Source: an uncultured Gammaproteobacteria bacterium (GTDB lineage: Bacteria; Pseudomonadota; Gammaproteobacteria; HK1). Taken from it: a stretch of 64,000 nucleotides of DNA. A model generated the notes under the pieces. It ran no database searches. It had not been told where the DNA came from and saw only the letters and a list, made by a program, of their open reading frames with translations. Every line of letters begins with the position of its first letter. Position 1 is the stretch's first letter. Positions 1 through 7,639 of this stretch are shown one piece after another. The translations under genes were made by a program, and so were the position numbers. Location: positions 2,843,001 through 2,907,000 of the forward strand of contig OY282353.1 of assembly GCA_958295465.1 (NCBI GenBank), in the 5' to 3' direction.

Positions 1-63
1 GCTATCCGGTGGCGACTCGACCGCAAACTCCGACTCGTCTTCGACTATCTGCGAATGACGTAA
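1..63 (+). CDS. C-terminal end of an unidentified protein, cut by the window edge
   Basis: An open frame enters from the left edge and stops at the TAA at 61-63, giving about 20 residues ending in FDYLRMT. It is rich in Arg and Leu, but too short to assign to a family or even to prove coding. A perfect 6-bp inverted repeat with a 4-base spacer (GACGCC/GGCGTC, 85-100) lies between it and the RND remnant and may be a scar or weak terminator. Confidence 0.2.
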   Translation, partial: AIRWRLDRKLRLVFDYLRMT

Positions 64-104
64 CACCCTGAACCCTCGGAGATAGACGCCTCATGGCGTC
101 AGAA

Positions 105-815
105 TCAAGATGCGCCATCGGACGACGCGCCGCCGCCGAAGGGCGGGGCGCCGAGCTCCCCGGCCGTGGCCTGCACGTTCTGCGCCCGGATGGCGCCGGC
201 CACGTCGGTGGCGGTGAGCTTGAGCGCCGCCAGACGGTTCGGGTCCAGCCACACCCGCATCCCGTAGTCCAGCGCCCCGAACTGCGCCACGTTCCCCACT
301 CCGTCGAGCCGGGCCAGCGGGTCCTGGAGATGGATCGAGGCGTAGTTGCTCAGGAACAGCCCGTCGCGCGTCCCTTCCGGCGACGTCAGGTTCACCACCA
401 TCAGCATGTTCGAGGACTGCTTGCGGGTGATGATCCCCTGACGGACCACGTCCTGCGGCAGCCGGGACTGCGCGATGGCCACCCGGTTCTGCACGTTGAC
501 CGCGGCGAGGTCGGGGTCGGTGCCCACCGCGAAGGTGATGGTCAGCGCGTAGCCGCCGCCGTTGGAGCTGGTCGAGGACATGTAGAGCATGCCGTCGACG
601 CCGTTGACCTCGGCCTCGATGGGCGCGGCCACCGCCTCCTGCACCACCTGGGCGTCCGCCCCCGGATAGCTGGCCGTCACCTGGACCTGGGGCGGGGCGA
701 TCTCGGGGAACTCCGCGACCGGGATCGAGCGGATGGCGATCAGCCCGGCGAGGACGGTCACGATGGAGATGACGAAGGCGAACTTCGGCCGGGCGATGAA
801 GAATCCGGAGAACAT
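105..815 (-). pseudogene. RND efflux pump inner-membrane subunit, N-terminal remnant
   Basis: This encodes the first 236 residues of an AcrB/MexB-type resistance-nodulation-division transporter, the proton-driven inner-membrane pump of tripartite drug efflux systems. The N-terminus has the typical first membrane helix after the FFIARPKFA motif. The porter-domain motifs FPEIAPPQVQV, SYPGADAQ and the stretch around NVQATAGELGAPP follow in order. Family members are about 1,030-1,050 residues, so roughly 800 are missing. After the LGAPP region the frame runs into unrelated sequence and stops within a few codons. The matching membrane fusion protein lies on the same strand at 7640-8827, where a pump operon would have it upstream. 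This suggests the two genes were once adjacent and were separated by the intervening island. A functional product is very unlikely. Confidence 0.85.
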
Positions 816-855
816 GGCGGGCTATGCGGCGGGGGCGGGAGGCGCCCCCATCTCG

Positions 856-1155
856 TCAGACTGCCTGACTCAGCGTCGAAGCCGGACGAATCCCATCCGT
901 GAGCTTCTTCCTCTCTCCCGCAAGCTTGCGGAAGTCGCACTCCACCTGGATGCCGTGCCAGAACTCGTCGGATTGGCCGAAGAAGGCGCCAAAGCGAATG
1001 GACATGGCGGGGGTGATCGAGCGCCTCGCATGGACGATCTCGTTGATCGCGCGAGGGGCGACGCCAATGGCGCGGGCCATCGCGTTCTGCGAGATCCCCA
1101 TCGGTTTGAGGTACTCCTTCACGAGGATCTCACCCGGTGTGATCGGGTTGTCCAT
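856..1155 (-). CDS. higA: HigA-family antitoxin (XRE-type HTH)
   Basis: A 99-residue antitoxin of the HigA/VapI group. It begins with the characteristic [17 protein letters not shown] leader. A helix-turn-helix follows at roughly residues 18-60 ([19 protein letters not shown]), then the [22 protein letters not shown] segment found in nearly all members. It lies 30 nt downstream of the toxin gene on the same strand. This toxin-first order is usual for higBA, and the antitoxin normally neutralises HigB by direct binding and represses the operon. Length and motifs are normal. The RND remnant begins only about 40 nt beyond its stop, so its C-terminus is close to a rearrangement point. Confidence 0.93.
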   Translation of the reverse strand: MDNPITPGEILVKEYLKPMGISQNAMARAIGVAPRAINEIVHARRSITPAMSIRFGAFFGQSDEFWHGIQVECDFRKLAGERKKLTDGIRPASTLSQAV

Positions 1156-1185
1156 GCGTATCTCCCATGACGTTACAGGTATACG

Positions 1186-1464
1186 TCAATGATAATCTAC
1201 GATGGCCACTTGGGCAGGTCCTTCTTTGGTCCACCGAAAAATGATGCGCCACTGGTCATTGACCCGAATGGAGTGCAAGCCCGACAGATTGCCTCGGAGC
1301 GCTTCCAGACGGTTGCCGGGTGGAACGGCAAGGTCGCCGAGGATGCGAGCTTGGTTCATCTGGATCAGCTTTCTCAACGCGACCCGGGACATGGCCGCGA
1401 AACGGCGGCTGCTCCCTTTGCGGAACAGCTCGGCGGTATCCCGGTTCGCGAAGGACTGGATCAA
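1186..1464 (-). CDS. higB: HigB-family toxin (RelE/ParE superfamily mRNA interferase)
   Basis: A 92-residue protein of the HigB (plasmid maintenance system killer) family, which cleaves mRNA on the ribosome. It has the family opening MIQSFANRDTAELF, the central RKLIQMNQA and PPGNRLEALRG segments, and the C-terminal SIRVNDQWRIIFRW strand pair, ending in VAIVDYH. Length is typical (about 92). It is the first gene of a two-gene unit with higA downstream. Residues normally needed for fold and activity (Arg in INDQWRI, terminal His) are present, so the module appears intact although it sits between IS and transporter debris. Confidence 0.93.
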   Translation of the reverse strand: MIQSFANRDTAELFRKGSSRRFAAMSRVALRKLIQMNQARILGDLAVPPGNRLEALRGNLSGLHSIRVNDQWRIIFRWTKEGPAQVAIVDYH

Positions 1465-1688
1465 GCGGAGCGCGCCTCACACGGGAGCGCGGACCACCAG
1501 CCATGCCACCAGCTCGAAATCGTCGATACCTCGCCCGCTCGCCGAAGCACCGGGTTGTTTCGCCTGTCCTCGATCCGCATCGGCTGACTCGGCGTGTGAA
1601 TCCAGACCGTGACCGATGACCCCGCCGGAAGCTTCAGGCTGGACGGCACGACCGGCATTCTGGTGGCGAGTGTGACCGCTGGCTTGGC

Positions 1689-1900
1689 GTACCACTCGCG
1701 TAGCGTCTCCGCCGTACATCCGAGCTTCGACGCCACCGGGGTGATCGCCGACCACTGCGAGTCACGCTCAGCCTGATGCTCCAGCACCAGACGCACTGCC
1801 TGGTCCCGGACTTCTGGGGGGTATCTTGTCGATGTATTCCTCCGCCCTTTCCTCCCGAAGACTCGACGATTGAAATTTCCGGGAAACTCGGGGCGGTTCA
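1689..1900 (-). mobile_element. IS3-family insertion sequence remnant (left end and part of orfA)
   Basis: Read on the minus strand, 1841 to 1689 encodes an IS3-type OrfA N-terminus: RYPPEVRDQAVRLVLEHQ, then SQWSAITPVASKLGCTAETL, which is the HTH segment of the transposase. Directly upstream the DNA reads TGAACCGCCCCGAG, which resembles the terminal inverted repeat of this IS group and probably marks the left end at about 1900. OrfA breaks off after about 55 residues and no orfB follows, so the element is dead. It landed inside the PIN-toxin gene described at 1900-1926. An orfB C-terminus with a right-end-like sequence is present at 59.15-59.43 kb, but is a separate remnant. Confidence 0.75.
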
Positions 1901-1926
1901 ACATTGGTGTCAAGAACGATCCGCAC
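1900..1926 (-). pseudogene. PIN-domain toxin, first nine codons only
   Basis: The RHH antitoxin gene ends at 1910. Overlapping it in another frame, a GTG at 1924-1926 opens VRIVLDTNV, the N-terminal strand and first catalytic aspartate of PIN-domain ribonucleases of the PIN/COG1569 toxin type. The intact PIN gene at 41.8-42.2 kb begins almost identically (VRILLDTNV). The frame is then replaced by the IS3-family left end. The overlap with the antitoxin stop is typical of translationally coupled toxin-antitoxin pairs. The match is short, so the assignment relies on context as well as sequence. Confidence 0.6.
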
Positions 1927-2146
1927 GGGCCTGGGTCACGGCTTCGTCGGCGAGGGCCTGAGCCTCCTCGGCCGAGAGGCGCCTGTTCCGCTCCTGGATC
2001 GTTTCGACGGTCTCCCAGAAGATCGCCTGTCGGACTGCACGATCGACGAAATGGGACAGGTCGCCTTTCCTGCCGCCGGTCCGGGCCAGATAGCTCCGAA
2101 CCGTGCGGTCGGTGTCCTCCGGTATGACGACGTTCCATCGGGCCAT
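1910..2146 (-). CDS. Ribbon-helix-helix antitoxin, orphaned
   Basis: A 78-residue protein starting MARWNVVIPEDTDRTVRSYL, followed by GDLSHFVDRAVRQAIFWETV. This is a ribbon-helix-helix fold with a short beta strand and two helices, followed by an acidic C-terminal tail (LSAEEAQALADEAVTQARA) that would wrap a toxin. Such antitoxins normally precede a PIN-domain toxin and repress their own operon. Here the toxin is cut off after nine codons by an IS3 end, so this is an antitoxin without a partner in cis. It could still act as a DNA-binding regulator or neutralise a homologous toxin elsewhere. Confidence 0.8.
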   Translation of the reverse strand: MARWNVVIPEDTDRTVRSYLARTGGRKGDLSHFVDRAVRQAIFWETVETIQERNRRLSAEEAQALADEAVTQARADRS

Positions 2147-2707
2147 GATTGGCCTCCGGTCAGGTGTTCATGTGCCTATGCGCATGGTGGATGCTCCGCT
2201 TTCATGTGTCGACCCTCTGTTCGAGGCATCGCCATGGCGCCTCCTCCGGCACCCTCGCGACGCGTCACGCTTCCCGGGTCGCATCGTCGTCGATCCGGTG
2301 CCGGCAGCGTTCCGCTGGCGGCGATCAGGGTGTCCCGGTCCGCCAGCCGTCCAGTCTCGCCACGTGAGGGAGTGTGGAACGGCGTCGCCGCAGGAGGCCG
2401 TTGTCTGGCTGCGGTCCGCTCATGAGTCTGGTGAAAGGTCACGATCGGGGATGAACCGCATCATGTCACGCAATACGGCCCGAAGCGCTGCCCATCTGAA
2501 GCGGTTCTACGACCTCCTCTCTGTCCTGGAGCACAGGATCGGCGGTCCGCGCAGGTTGGTGAACTGTTCAGGCCGCATGGACTGGCCATGCCGAAGCCTG
2601 GGTAACGCCACGGCGGCAGAGAAAATCGGGCATTCGGCCGGGCTCAGCCCACCAAACGGATTCAGCGATACCACCACGATACTTCGCCCTTCCGCAGGGT
2701 CGCCGGA
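2147..2707. other. 560-bp stretch with no gene recognised
   Basis: Several overlapping frames are open in this segment, but none shows a recognisable domain, a ribosome binding site or sensible codon use. A minus-strand frame near 2310-2370 contains RLADRDTLIAAS, which faintly resembles the C-terminal part of a PIN domain. It is too short and isolated to call. The stretch probably holds decayed accessory DNA between the RHH antitoxin and the YaaA-RelE fusion gene. Confidence 0.5.
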
Positions 2708-3844
2708 TTATCCCTCGATTCTCCCTTGCAGACGTTTGTAAACATCGCCGCGAGGCCCGAACAGATCGAGGACAACTCTTCGTTCGCGCTTGTCAGCCCA
2801 ATAGACGATGCGGTAATCGCCAAGACGATAGCGCCATCTGTCCGGATGTCCCTGGATCGGCTTAACCGTGTCCGCACGAGGTGTTACTGGATCGCGGCAG
2901 ATGTTCAAGGTAGCTTGGTTTATTCTCGTGAACTCATTCATGTGCCTGCGTACATCTCTTCGGAAGCTGTTTGTGTATGCAAGCTGCCAAGGGAGGTTTG
3001 CAAGGGGGACTTCATATATTGGCCTGCTCTCCGACGGCTGCCCGGGAACTTTATCTCCAGTGTTTTCCGAGGGCAGTCCGGGCACCGTCTCGCCTAGCGA
3101 TCGCAAGATTACGGTTCCAAGTCGATGTTCGAACGGAAAATCGACGATCTCGTCTTCGGTCAAGTCAAGCAATTCCCCGGCCAAGCACTTACCGAAGGAA
3201 GTGAGTGCGTAGTCACCGGCAGCCATCACGTCGAAGCAGTGCAGTACGTCCGTCTTGGTTGCCGCGATCTTCTCCCAGTCGATCAACTGCCTATAGTCGT
3301 CGATTGCCGTCAAGTCGATGATGCGGGCGATCTCGAATCGGCGGATGTACTCGCACATCACATCCGTTAGCAAGGTGTCCTCCCGCCATTGTTCGGCGAC
3401 TTGTGATGCGAGTGGGCAGCTATATAACTGTATGGACTCCGTTGGCCGCAGCAGGCCGTACAGACCGGAGAGGAACAATGTGTGGTGCCCCGATTCCATC
3501 AGCCTCTGCTTGCCTGCCGTGCCCAATGCGTGGAAGAAACGCCCCTCGTAGCGGTCGATCGCCGGCAGGTACGTGGCGGAGTGCCGGCCGCCAAGGTCCC
3601 TGCCGCTGGAGAGCCCCTGGTTGAATTCGAGCTCGGAGACGGGAGTGCCTTGCCAATCGAAATTGGTGGCGTTCTTGACAAGCTGGAAAATGCTTCTTCG
3701 TCGTTCGAGAAGCCGATCTCCCAAGGAGTTCGACAGAACGGAAGTGATTGCCTGATTTTCATCAGGCCCGGTACCACCGCCGATTGCCTTGGTGAGAGAG
3801 CAGTTCGTCAAGAACAGCACCATGCTTGATGGTTGGTATGACAT
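2708..3844 (-). CDS. YaaA/DUF6884-like domain fused to a RelE-like toxin domain
   Basis: A 378-residue protein. The start at 3844 is chosen because GGAGG lies 7 nt upstream and it matches the start of the paralogue at 62611. Residues 8-245 resemble the YaaA (UPF0246)/DUF6884 group: VLFLTNCSLTK near the start, GRFFHALG, then FLSGLYGLLRP with a Tyr ten residues on. In known relatives such domains act on nucleic acids or nucleobases; that role here is inference. Residues 291-371 form a RelE/ParE-type domain with WRYRLGDYRIVYW and a terminal PRGDVYK, the segment carrying catalytic residues in RelE toxins. A linker (about 250-290) contains two similar VPGLPSE/VPGQPSE units. The gene lies 88 nt downstream of a DUF2384 antitoxin on the same strand, suggesting one operon. 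No antitoxin follows it. It is less GC-rich than its surroundings. Confidence 0.75.
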   Translation of the reverse strand: MSYQPSSMVLFLTNCSLTKAIGGGTGPDENQAITSVLSNSLGDRLLERRRSIFQLVKNATNFDWQGTPVSELEFNQGLSSGRDLGGRHSATYLPAIDRYEGRFFHALGTAGKQRLMESGHHTLFLSGLYGLLRPTESIQLYSCPLASQVAEQWREDTLLTDVMCEYIRRFEIARIIDLTAIDDYRQLIDWEKIAATKTDVLHCFDVMAAGDYALTSFGKCLAGELLDLTEDEIVDFPFEHRLGTVILRSLGETVPGLPSENTGDKVPGQPSESRPIYEVPLANLPWQLAYTNSFRRDVRRHMNEFTRINQATLNICRDPVTPRADTVKPIQGHPDRWRYRLGDYRIVYWADKRERRVVLDLFGPRGDVYKRLQGRIEG

Positions 3845-3932
3845 GGAGATGCCTCCAAGGCCAAGGGGGAGTTGAAGATAGTGCATTCTATCTCAAGTCC
3901 AACAGCGTGGGTTCTCTCCCACCGCCACACCT

Positions 3933-4346
3933 TCACGCCGGTATTCCATGCTCCAGCCGGCCGATCAGGTCGAACACGTCCTCCGCGCCGCTGGCGGTGT
4001 CCGCGCGCTCAAGCGGTGCCTCCCCGGCCAGCGCGGGATTGGGGTGCTTGAGCCAGTCGAGCGCGTGTTCCCGGTTGCCGTCGAAACAGGACACCGCCAA
4101 GTTGAACATCCTGACGACCATGGCCGCACGATCACCTTCGTCCCGGCGCAGAACCCCTTGGCTCTTGCGCCGCACCAAGGTCTGGTGCGCAATGCCGACC
4201 ACGTTCGCGAGTTGAGTCTCCGTCATCTCCAGGGTGTCCTTCAGGTGGTCCAGAAAGCTGGTAGGCAGGCCGTTGCGGATTTCGGCCAGTGTGGGTTGCC
4301 GGAGCACCACAAGTCCGCGCGGGCTTGCTGTCGTTCTTGTCGTCAT
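3933..4346 (-). CDS. MbcA/ParS/Xre antitoxin (DUF2384)
   Basis: A 137-residue protein. The ATG at 4346 is preceded by GGAGG at a good distance; a longer frame exists but lacks a site. The first half has an XRE-like helix-turn-helix (LEMTETQLANVVGIAHQTLVRRKSQG, about residues 42-67). The second half is the DUF2384 toxin-binding domain (HALDWLKHPNPALAGEAPLE, then GAEDVFDLIGRLEHGI). In characterised ParST/MbcTA systems this antitoxin sits just upstream of a RES-domain NAD-degrading toxin. No RES gene is present here, and the next gene on the strand is the YaaA-RelE fusion. It is therefore the best candidate antitoxin or regulator for that fusion, which would be a new pairing. Confidence 0.85.
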   Translation of the reverse strand: MTTRTTASPRGLVVLRQPTLAEIRNGLPTSFLDHLKDTLEMTETQLANVVGIAHQTLVRRKSQGVLRRDEGDRAAMVVRMFNLAVSCFDGNREHALDWLKHPNPALAGEAPLERADTASGAEDVFDLIGRLEHGIPA

Positions 4347-4590
4347 CCGGAATCCTCCATCTATTTGGGACGAGCCAATGTACCATATGGACAGAGAGCT
4401 TCTGGCGTATGAGTTGCTGATGCATCCCCTGGCCCGGCTGGGCCGAGAGGCCGACGCTTTGGCCGATCGGCAGGCACTGGTGCCAGGCCGCATAATAGGC
4501 ACGACTGGCCGCGTTCCTCCGATCGACCTCGGTCTCGCCGCGTCCGAGGACCTTCGCCGCTTCAAGCAGTGCGTTCGGAGTCACCGGCAT
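4132..4590 (-). pseudogene. HEPN-domain protein, C-terminally truncated
   Basis: From an ATG at 4590 the frame encodes MPVTPNALLEAAKVL, then EVDRRNAASRAYYAAWHQCL, the hallmark of small HEPN proteins. It resembles the RxxxxH RNase motif, and members commonly carry SRAYYAAFH here. QPGQGMHQQLI follows, and homology then ends near 4390. The second helical half usually seen in members of about 140 residues is absent. The remaining frame runs antisense-free but out of frame through the DUF2384 gene to 4132. Its start overlaps the end of the TPR gene by 29 nt, so the two were translated as a pair. The truncation probably arose by deletion when the DUF2384 module joined this site. Confidence 0.55.
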
Positions 4591-5356
4591 CGATTCGTGC
4601 TCCGATGAACATCGGGACAAACTTCGTGCCCGGATCGGCCATCAGATCCGGACGGTTCGTAATCCGATGTGCGAGCCGTTCATTGAGATCGACCGCATGA
4701 ACGGGCGACAACGGAATGCGTAGCTTGTAGAGGAACGAATCGGGTTCGCTGCCGTCCACCAGAACGACCGTATCGACCAGGACGACTTTTGCCGCACGCT
4801 GAACATCGTGCGCGATGTGCAGGACTTTCCGCACCGACTCCTCTCGGAACACTTCTCGTTCGACCGCGCCGGCCAACGCCTTCGCCGGCGCTTCGTACGG
4901 CGACGGATCCCCCGGAAACAGCGTATTCCACCGATCGCAGTGGTCGCGGGCCTCTCGAAAGTGGGCGGACCCGAGGGCGACCAGGATCAGGTGGCGCAAT
5001 GCGCCCCCATCGTCCGGAGCACGCCGGACCGCCTCCCGGGCGGTCTCGAATGCCTCGATCATCTCCCCAAGGTTCATCAGGGAGGCCGAGTAGTTGCGGT
5101 AAGCCTCCGCAGAGTGTCCGGACTGCTCCAACGCGATGCGGTGGTGTCGCCGGACGTCATCAATGCTGCCTTGCAGAACGGCGACCGCACCGAGCGCCGT
5201 GTGAGCGCCCACCGGATCTGCGGCGATCAGCGCTTGCGCTTCCCTTTTGATCCTTCGGAGCGCGAGATCATTCGCCTCGTCCGCATACGTGATCGCATTG
5301 AGCCGCTCAATGAGCCCGGATGCCTTGGTGGCGCGAGCAGGAACGTGATACGTCAT
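4562..5356 (-). CDS. Tetratricopeptide-like helical repeat protein next to a HEPN gene
   Basis: A protein of about 264 residues counted from the ATG at 5356 (MTYHVPARATKASG). The middle, about residues 50-170, consists of helical hairpins of TPR type. Examples are DPVGAHTALGAVAVLQGSIDDVRRHHRIALEQSG, AEAYRNYSASLMNLGEMIEAFETAREAVRRAPDD and GSAHFREARDHCDRWNTLFPGDPSP. The last 90 residues are an unrecognised alpha/beta region. It contains no catalytic motif I know. The overlap with the downstream HEPN gene suggests that this was its partner, perhaps a regulator or scaffold. The exact start is uncertain because no clear ribosome binding site is visible. Confidence 0.65.
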   Translation of the reverse strand: MTYHVPARATKASGLIERLNAITYADEANDLALRRIKREAQALIAADPVGAHTALGAVAVLQGSIDDVRRHHRIALEQSGHSAEAYRNYSASLMNLGEMIEAFETAREAVRRAPDDGGALRHLILVALGSAHFREARDHCDRWNTLFPGDPSPYEAPAKALAGAVEREVFREESVRKVLHIAHDVQRAAKVVLVDTVVLVDGSEPDSFLYKLRIPLSPVHAVDLNERLAHRITNRPDLMADPGTKFVPMFIGARIDAGDSERTA

Positions 5357-5437
5357 GGCATCGGCCCCGGACGTGGGCCAAGAGTCCGGCCCATGCGGCA
5401 ACCCTACCACGGTGGTTCTTCACCAATCCATCGCGCT

Positions 5438-5529
5438 CTTGTCCCGCGCGAGTCCCGTGTGAGGCTCCGGACGGGTCCTCGATCTTGTCCCGCGCGAGTC
5501 CCGTGTGAGGCTCCGGGCGGGTCCTCGAT
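5438..5529. repeat. Tandem duplication of a 46-bp unit
   Basis: Two adjacent copies, 5438-5483 and 5484-5529, differ at a single visible position. Each begins CTTGTCCCGCGCGAGTCCC and ends near CGGGTCCTCGAT. They lie in the 380-bp gap between the TPR gene and the DUF4153 gene, a stretch with no other recognisable feature. The repeat probably reflects recent slippage. Confidence 0.9.
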
Positions 5530-5736
5530 CGGCCGACGCCGGATCCTGCGCAGCCGCCCCGGCGCGAATCGCCGCCAGGAGTCTGCGCCGCAGAAAGCTC
5601 ATGGAAGAAAATGTCCCGTTTTCAGTCGGTTTTCGCGTGCGAGAGTGCCTTGAAATGAGAAGTCACGCGGTAAACGTTGTTTCAGGCAACGTATGGGCGT
5701 GTCGTGCCGCCGCGATATTTTCTACGGCGCAGACTT

Positions 5737-7509
5737 CTATATCCCGCCGAGAATCAGCTCCCCAAGCTTCAGGTCCCGGAACGCGGGGGGGACGGCGGCG
5801 ATTTCGCCATGCTCGAGGGACTGCGCAAGATCCGCCCCCTCCGGCAATGGCTCGCGCATCGCGAGCACGAAGCTGCGCCACTCGTCGCCGCGCCGGTAAA
5901 TGCAGAGGCCGGCCGCGTAGCCGTGCTCGCGGTCACCGACGATCAGAGCGTATTCGGGCTCGCCGTCCCCGGTCATGTCCAGGCGGACCAGCACGGGATC
6001 GTGGTAGTCATCGGAACGCGAAACCATGTACGGAAGCATGTAATGCACTCCCCATTCGCCCGGCATGGAATCCCGGGAATAGGGGGAATAGGGATCGACG
6101 AAGAAACGGCTGACGATCGCGCGCACCCCGGCGGGCACTTCGAAGCGTTCCGGCCGGTACACCACGCGCTCCCACACGTCATCCGCGCTTGAAACTCGCA
6201 CCGGCGCGGGCGGCACCGGCTCCCTGATGAGCTGCGCCAACTCGGGGTCGCTGTGCTCGTAGGCGTCGATGAGCGCCTGCATCCTCAGCCACGCGGGCCG
6301 CGCGAGATGATGCCGTGCGTAGTGGAAATCGAAATCCCGCAGGTCGATCTCGCCCGTATCGACCCGCCGGAACTGGCTGGCGAGCGAGATCGACCGGAAG
6401 TCGAGCAGCGGGCTGTTGACGAACAGCATCAACGCCAGCACGACCCACCCCAGGGTCCGGTTCACACGGCCCAGGCTTTGCGGCCAATCACCGCGCCGCC
6501 GGACGATGCACCACGCATATCCGGTAGAGAACGTGGCCAGGAGCGCGCAGACGGTCAACGCCCAGCAGCGCTCCACGCTCCAGCCATACTGGCCGACCCG
6601 GAGGGACAAGCCGTACAGGGCGAGGGCGCAGAGGACGGGAAGCAGCGCGATGCCCGGACAGAGCACGCGATGGACGGCCGGCGGGTAGGGCGCGTCGCGG
6701 CCGGTCTGGTAGACGGCGTTGACGGAGAACAGCACGAGCGCGTTCAGCCACAACAGCAGCTCCGTGCCGTTGCCGGTCTCCCACAGGGGGGTCAGCCCCG
6801 TGAAGGGCAGTGCCGCGAGAAAGATCACGACGACCGCGACGGCCAGCGGCAGCAGGAGCCGCATCAGGCCTTCGAGCAGGCCCGTGATGCCGTCGATCAG
6901 GTTGACCAGGCGCCGGAAGATCAGCACGCCCACCCCGAAGGCGACCGCGAGCACAGGAAACAGGAACCAGTCCCGGCCGAAGAGCTCCCGGAAGAACTCG
7001 ATGCCGATGGCGGAGAAAAGCAGTCCCCACAGGTGGAGAACCGCATGGACGCCGAACGTCACCGCGGCGGCCAGCCCGGCGACCAGGAAGTTGCGCCAGG
7101 AACAGGCGAACAGGGCGTCGTAGTCCGTCGGCCTGCCCCCGGCCCACTGCTGCAGGTACATCAACGCCTTGAAGCAGGCGATGAGCAGGGTGGCGACGCA
7201 GATGCCGACCAGGGAGCCGATGGGAAACTCGCCGGCCGGGGTCGCCTGCCAGCCCATGTACGCCGCGAGCGGCATCGACACCGCGCAGAACAGGCTCACG
7301 AGCTTGAAGAGGCGCGCCTTGTTGCCAACCTCCAGGCCGAGAAGGATCAGGCCCGGCCAGACCACGGCGAAGGTCCAGAGCGGAAAGCCGACCACCGGCG
7401 TCCGGCTCGGCCAGGTCCCGTCGGCCGCCGCCCGCCACAGGAAGAGCAAGGCCACCCCCTGGGCCAGGGACAGCGCGATCATGAGGTTGCGGGGCAGGTG
7501 CGGCATGGC
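5737..7509 (-). CDS. DUF4153-family multi-pass membrane protein
   Basis: About 590 residues from the ATG at 7509; an upstream in-frame start at 7554 is possible. About a dozen hydrophobic segments fill residues 10-395. They include LMIALSLAQGVALLFLW, the paired GLLEGLMRLLLPLAVAVVVI and GLTPLW region, and WVVLALMLFVNSPLLDFRSIS before the end of the membrane part. The C-terminal 190 residues are soluble and include RMQALIDAYEHSDPEL. This arrangement is typical of DUF4153 proteins, inner-membrane proteins of unknown function. It lies 85 nt downstream of the membrane fusion protein on the same strand, but nothing links the two functionally. Confidence 0.8.
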   Translation of the reverse strand, partial: AMPHLPRNLMIALSLAQGVALLFLWRAAADGTWPSRTPVVGFPLWTFAVVWPGLILLGLEVGNKARLFKLVSLFCAVSMPLAAYMGWQATPAGEFPIGSLVGICVATLLIACFKALMYLQQWAGGRPTDYDALFACSWRNFLVAGLAAAVTFGVHAVLHLWGLLFSAIGIEFFRELFGRDWFLFPVLAVAFGVGVLIFRRLVNLIDGITGLLEGLMRLLLPLAVAVVVIFLAALPFTGLTPLWETGNGTELLLWLNALVLFSVNAVYQTGRDAPYPPAVHRVLCPGIALLPVLCALALYGLSLRVGQYGWSVERCWALTVCALLATFSTGYAWCIVRRRGDWPQSLGRVNRTLGWVVLALMLFVNSPLLDFRSISLASQFRRVDTGEIDLRDFDFHYARHHLARPAWLRMQALIDAYEHSDPELAQLIREPVPPAPVRVSSADDVWERVVYRPERFEVPAGVRAIVSRFFVDPYSPYSRDSMPGEWGVHYMLPYMVSRSDDYHDPVLVRLDMTGDGEPEYALIVGDREHGYAAGLCIYRRGDEWRSFVLAMREPLPEGADLAQSLEHGEIAAVPPAFRDLKLGELILGGI

Positions 7510-7639
7510 GGGGCGGGGCCGGGCCTCGCCGTACGGGACGCAACCGCTTCGCAACCGCTCCGCTATTCCGCGCGCGCGGAACAGCGGATACCGGGGGAAA
7601 CGTCGCCGATTGCCGGGAAACGAGCGTGGTCCATTGCCC

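Noticed and set aside
2176..2442. Minus-strand frame containing RLADRDTLIAAS, like a PIN-domain C-terminus
   Set aside because: Only about ten residues match, the rest of the frame is Pro/Arg-rich, and no start or partner is in register.
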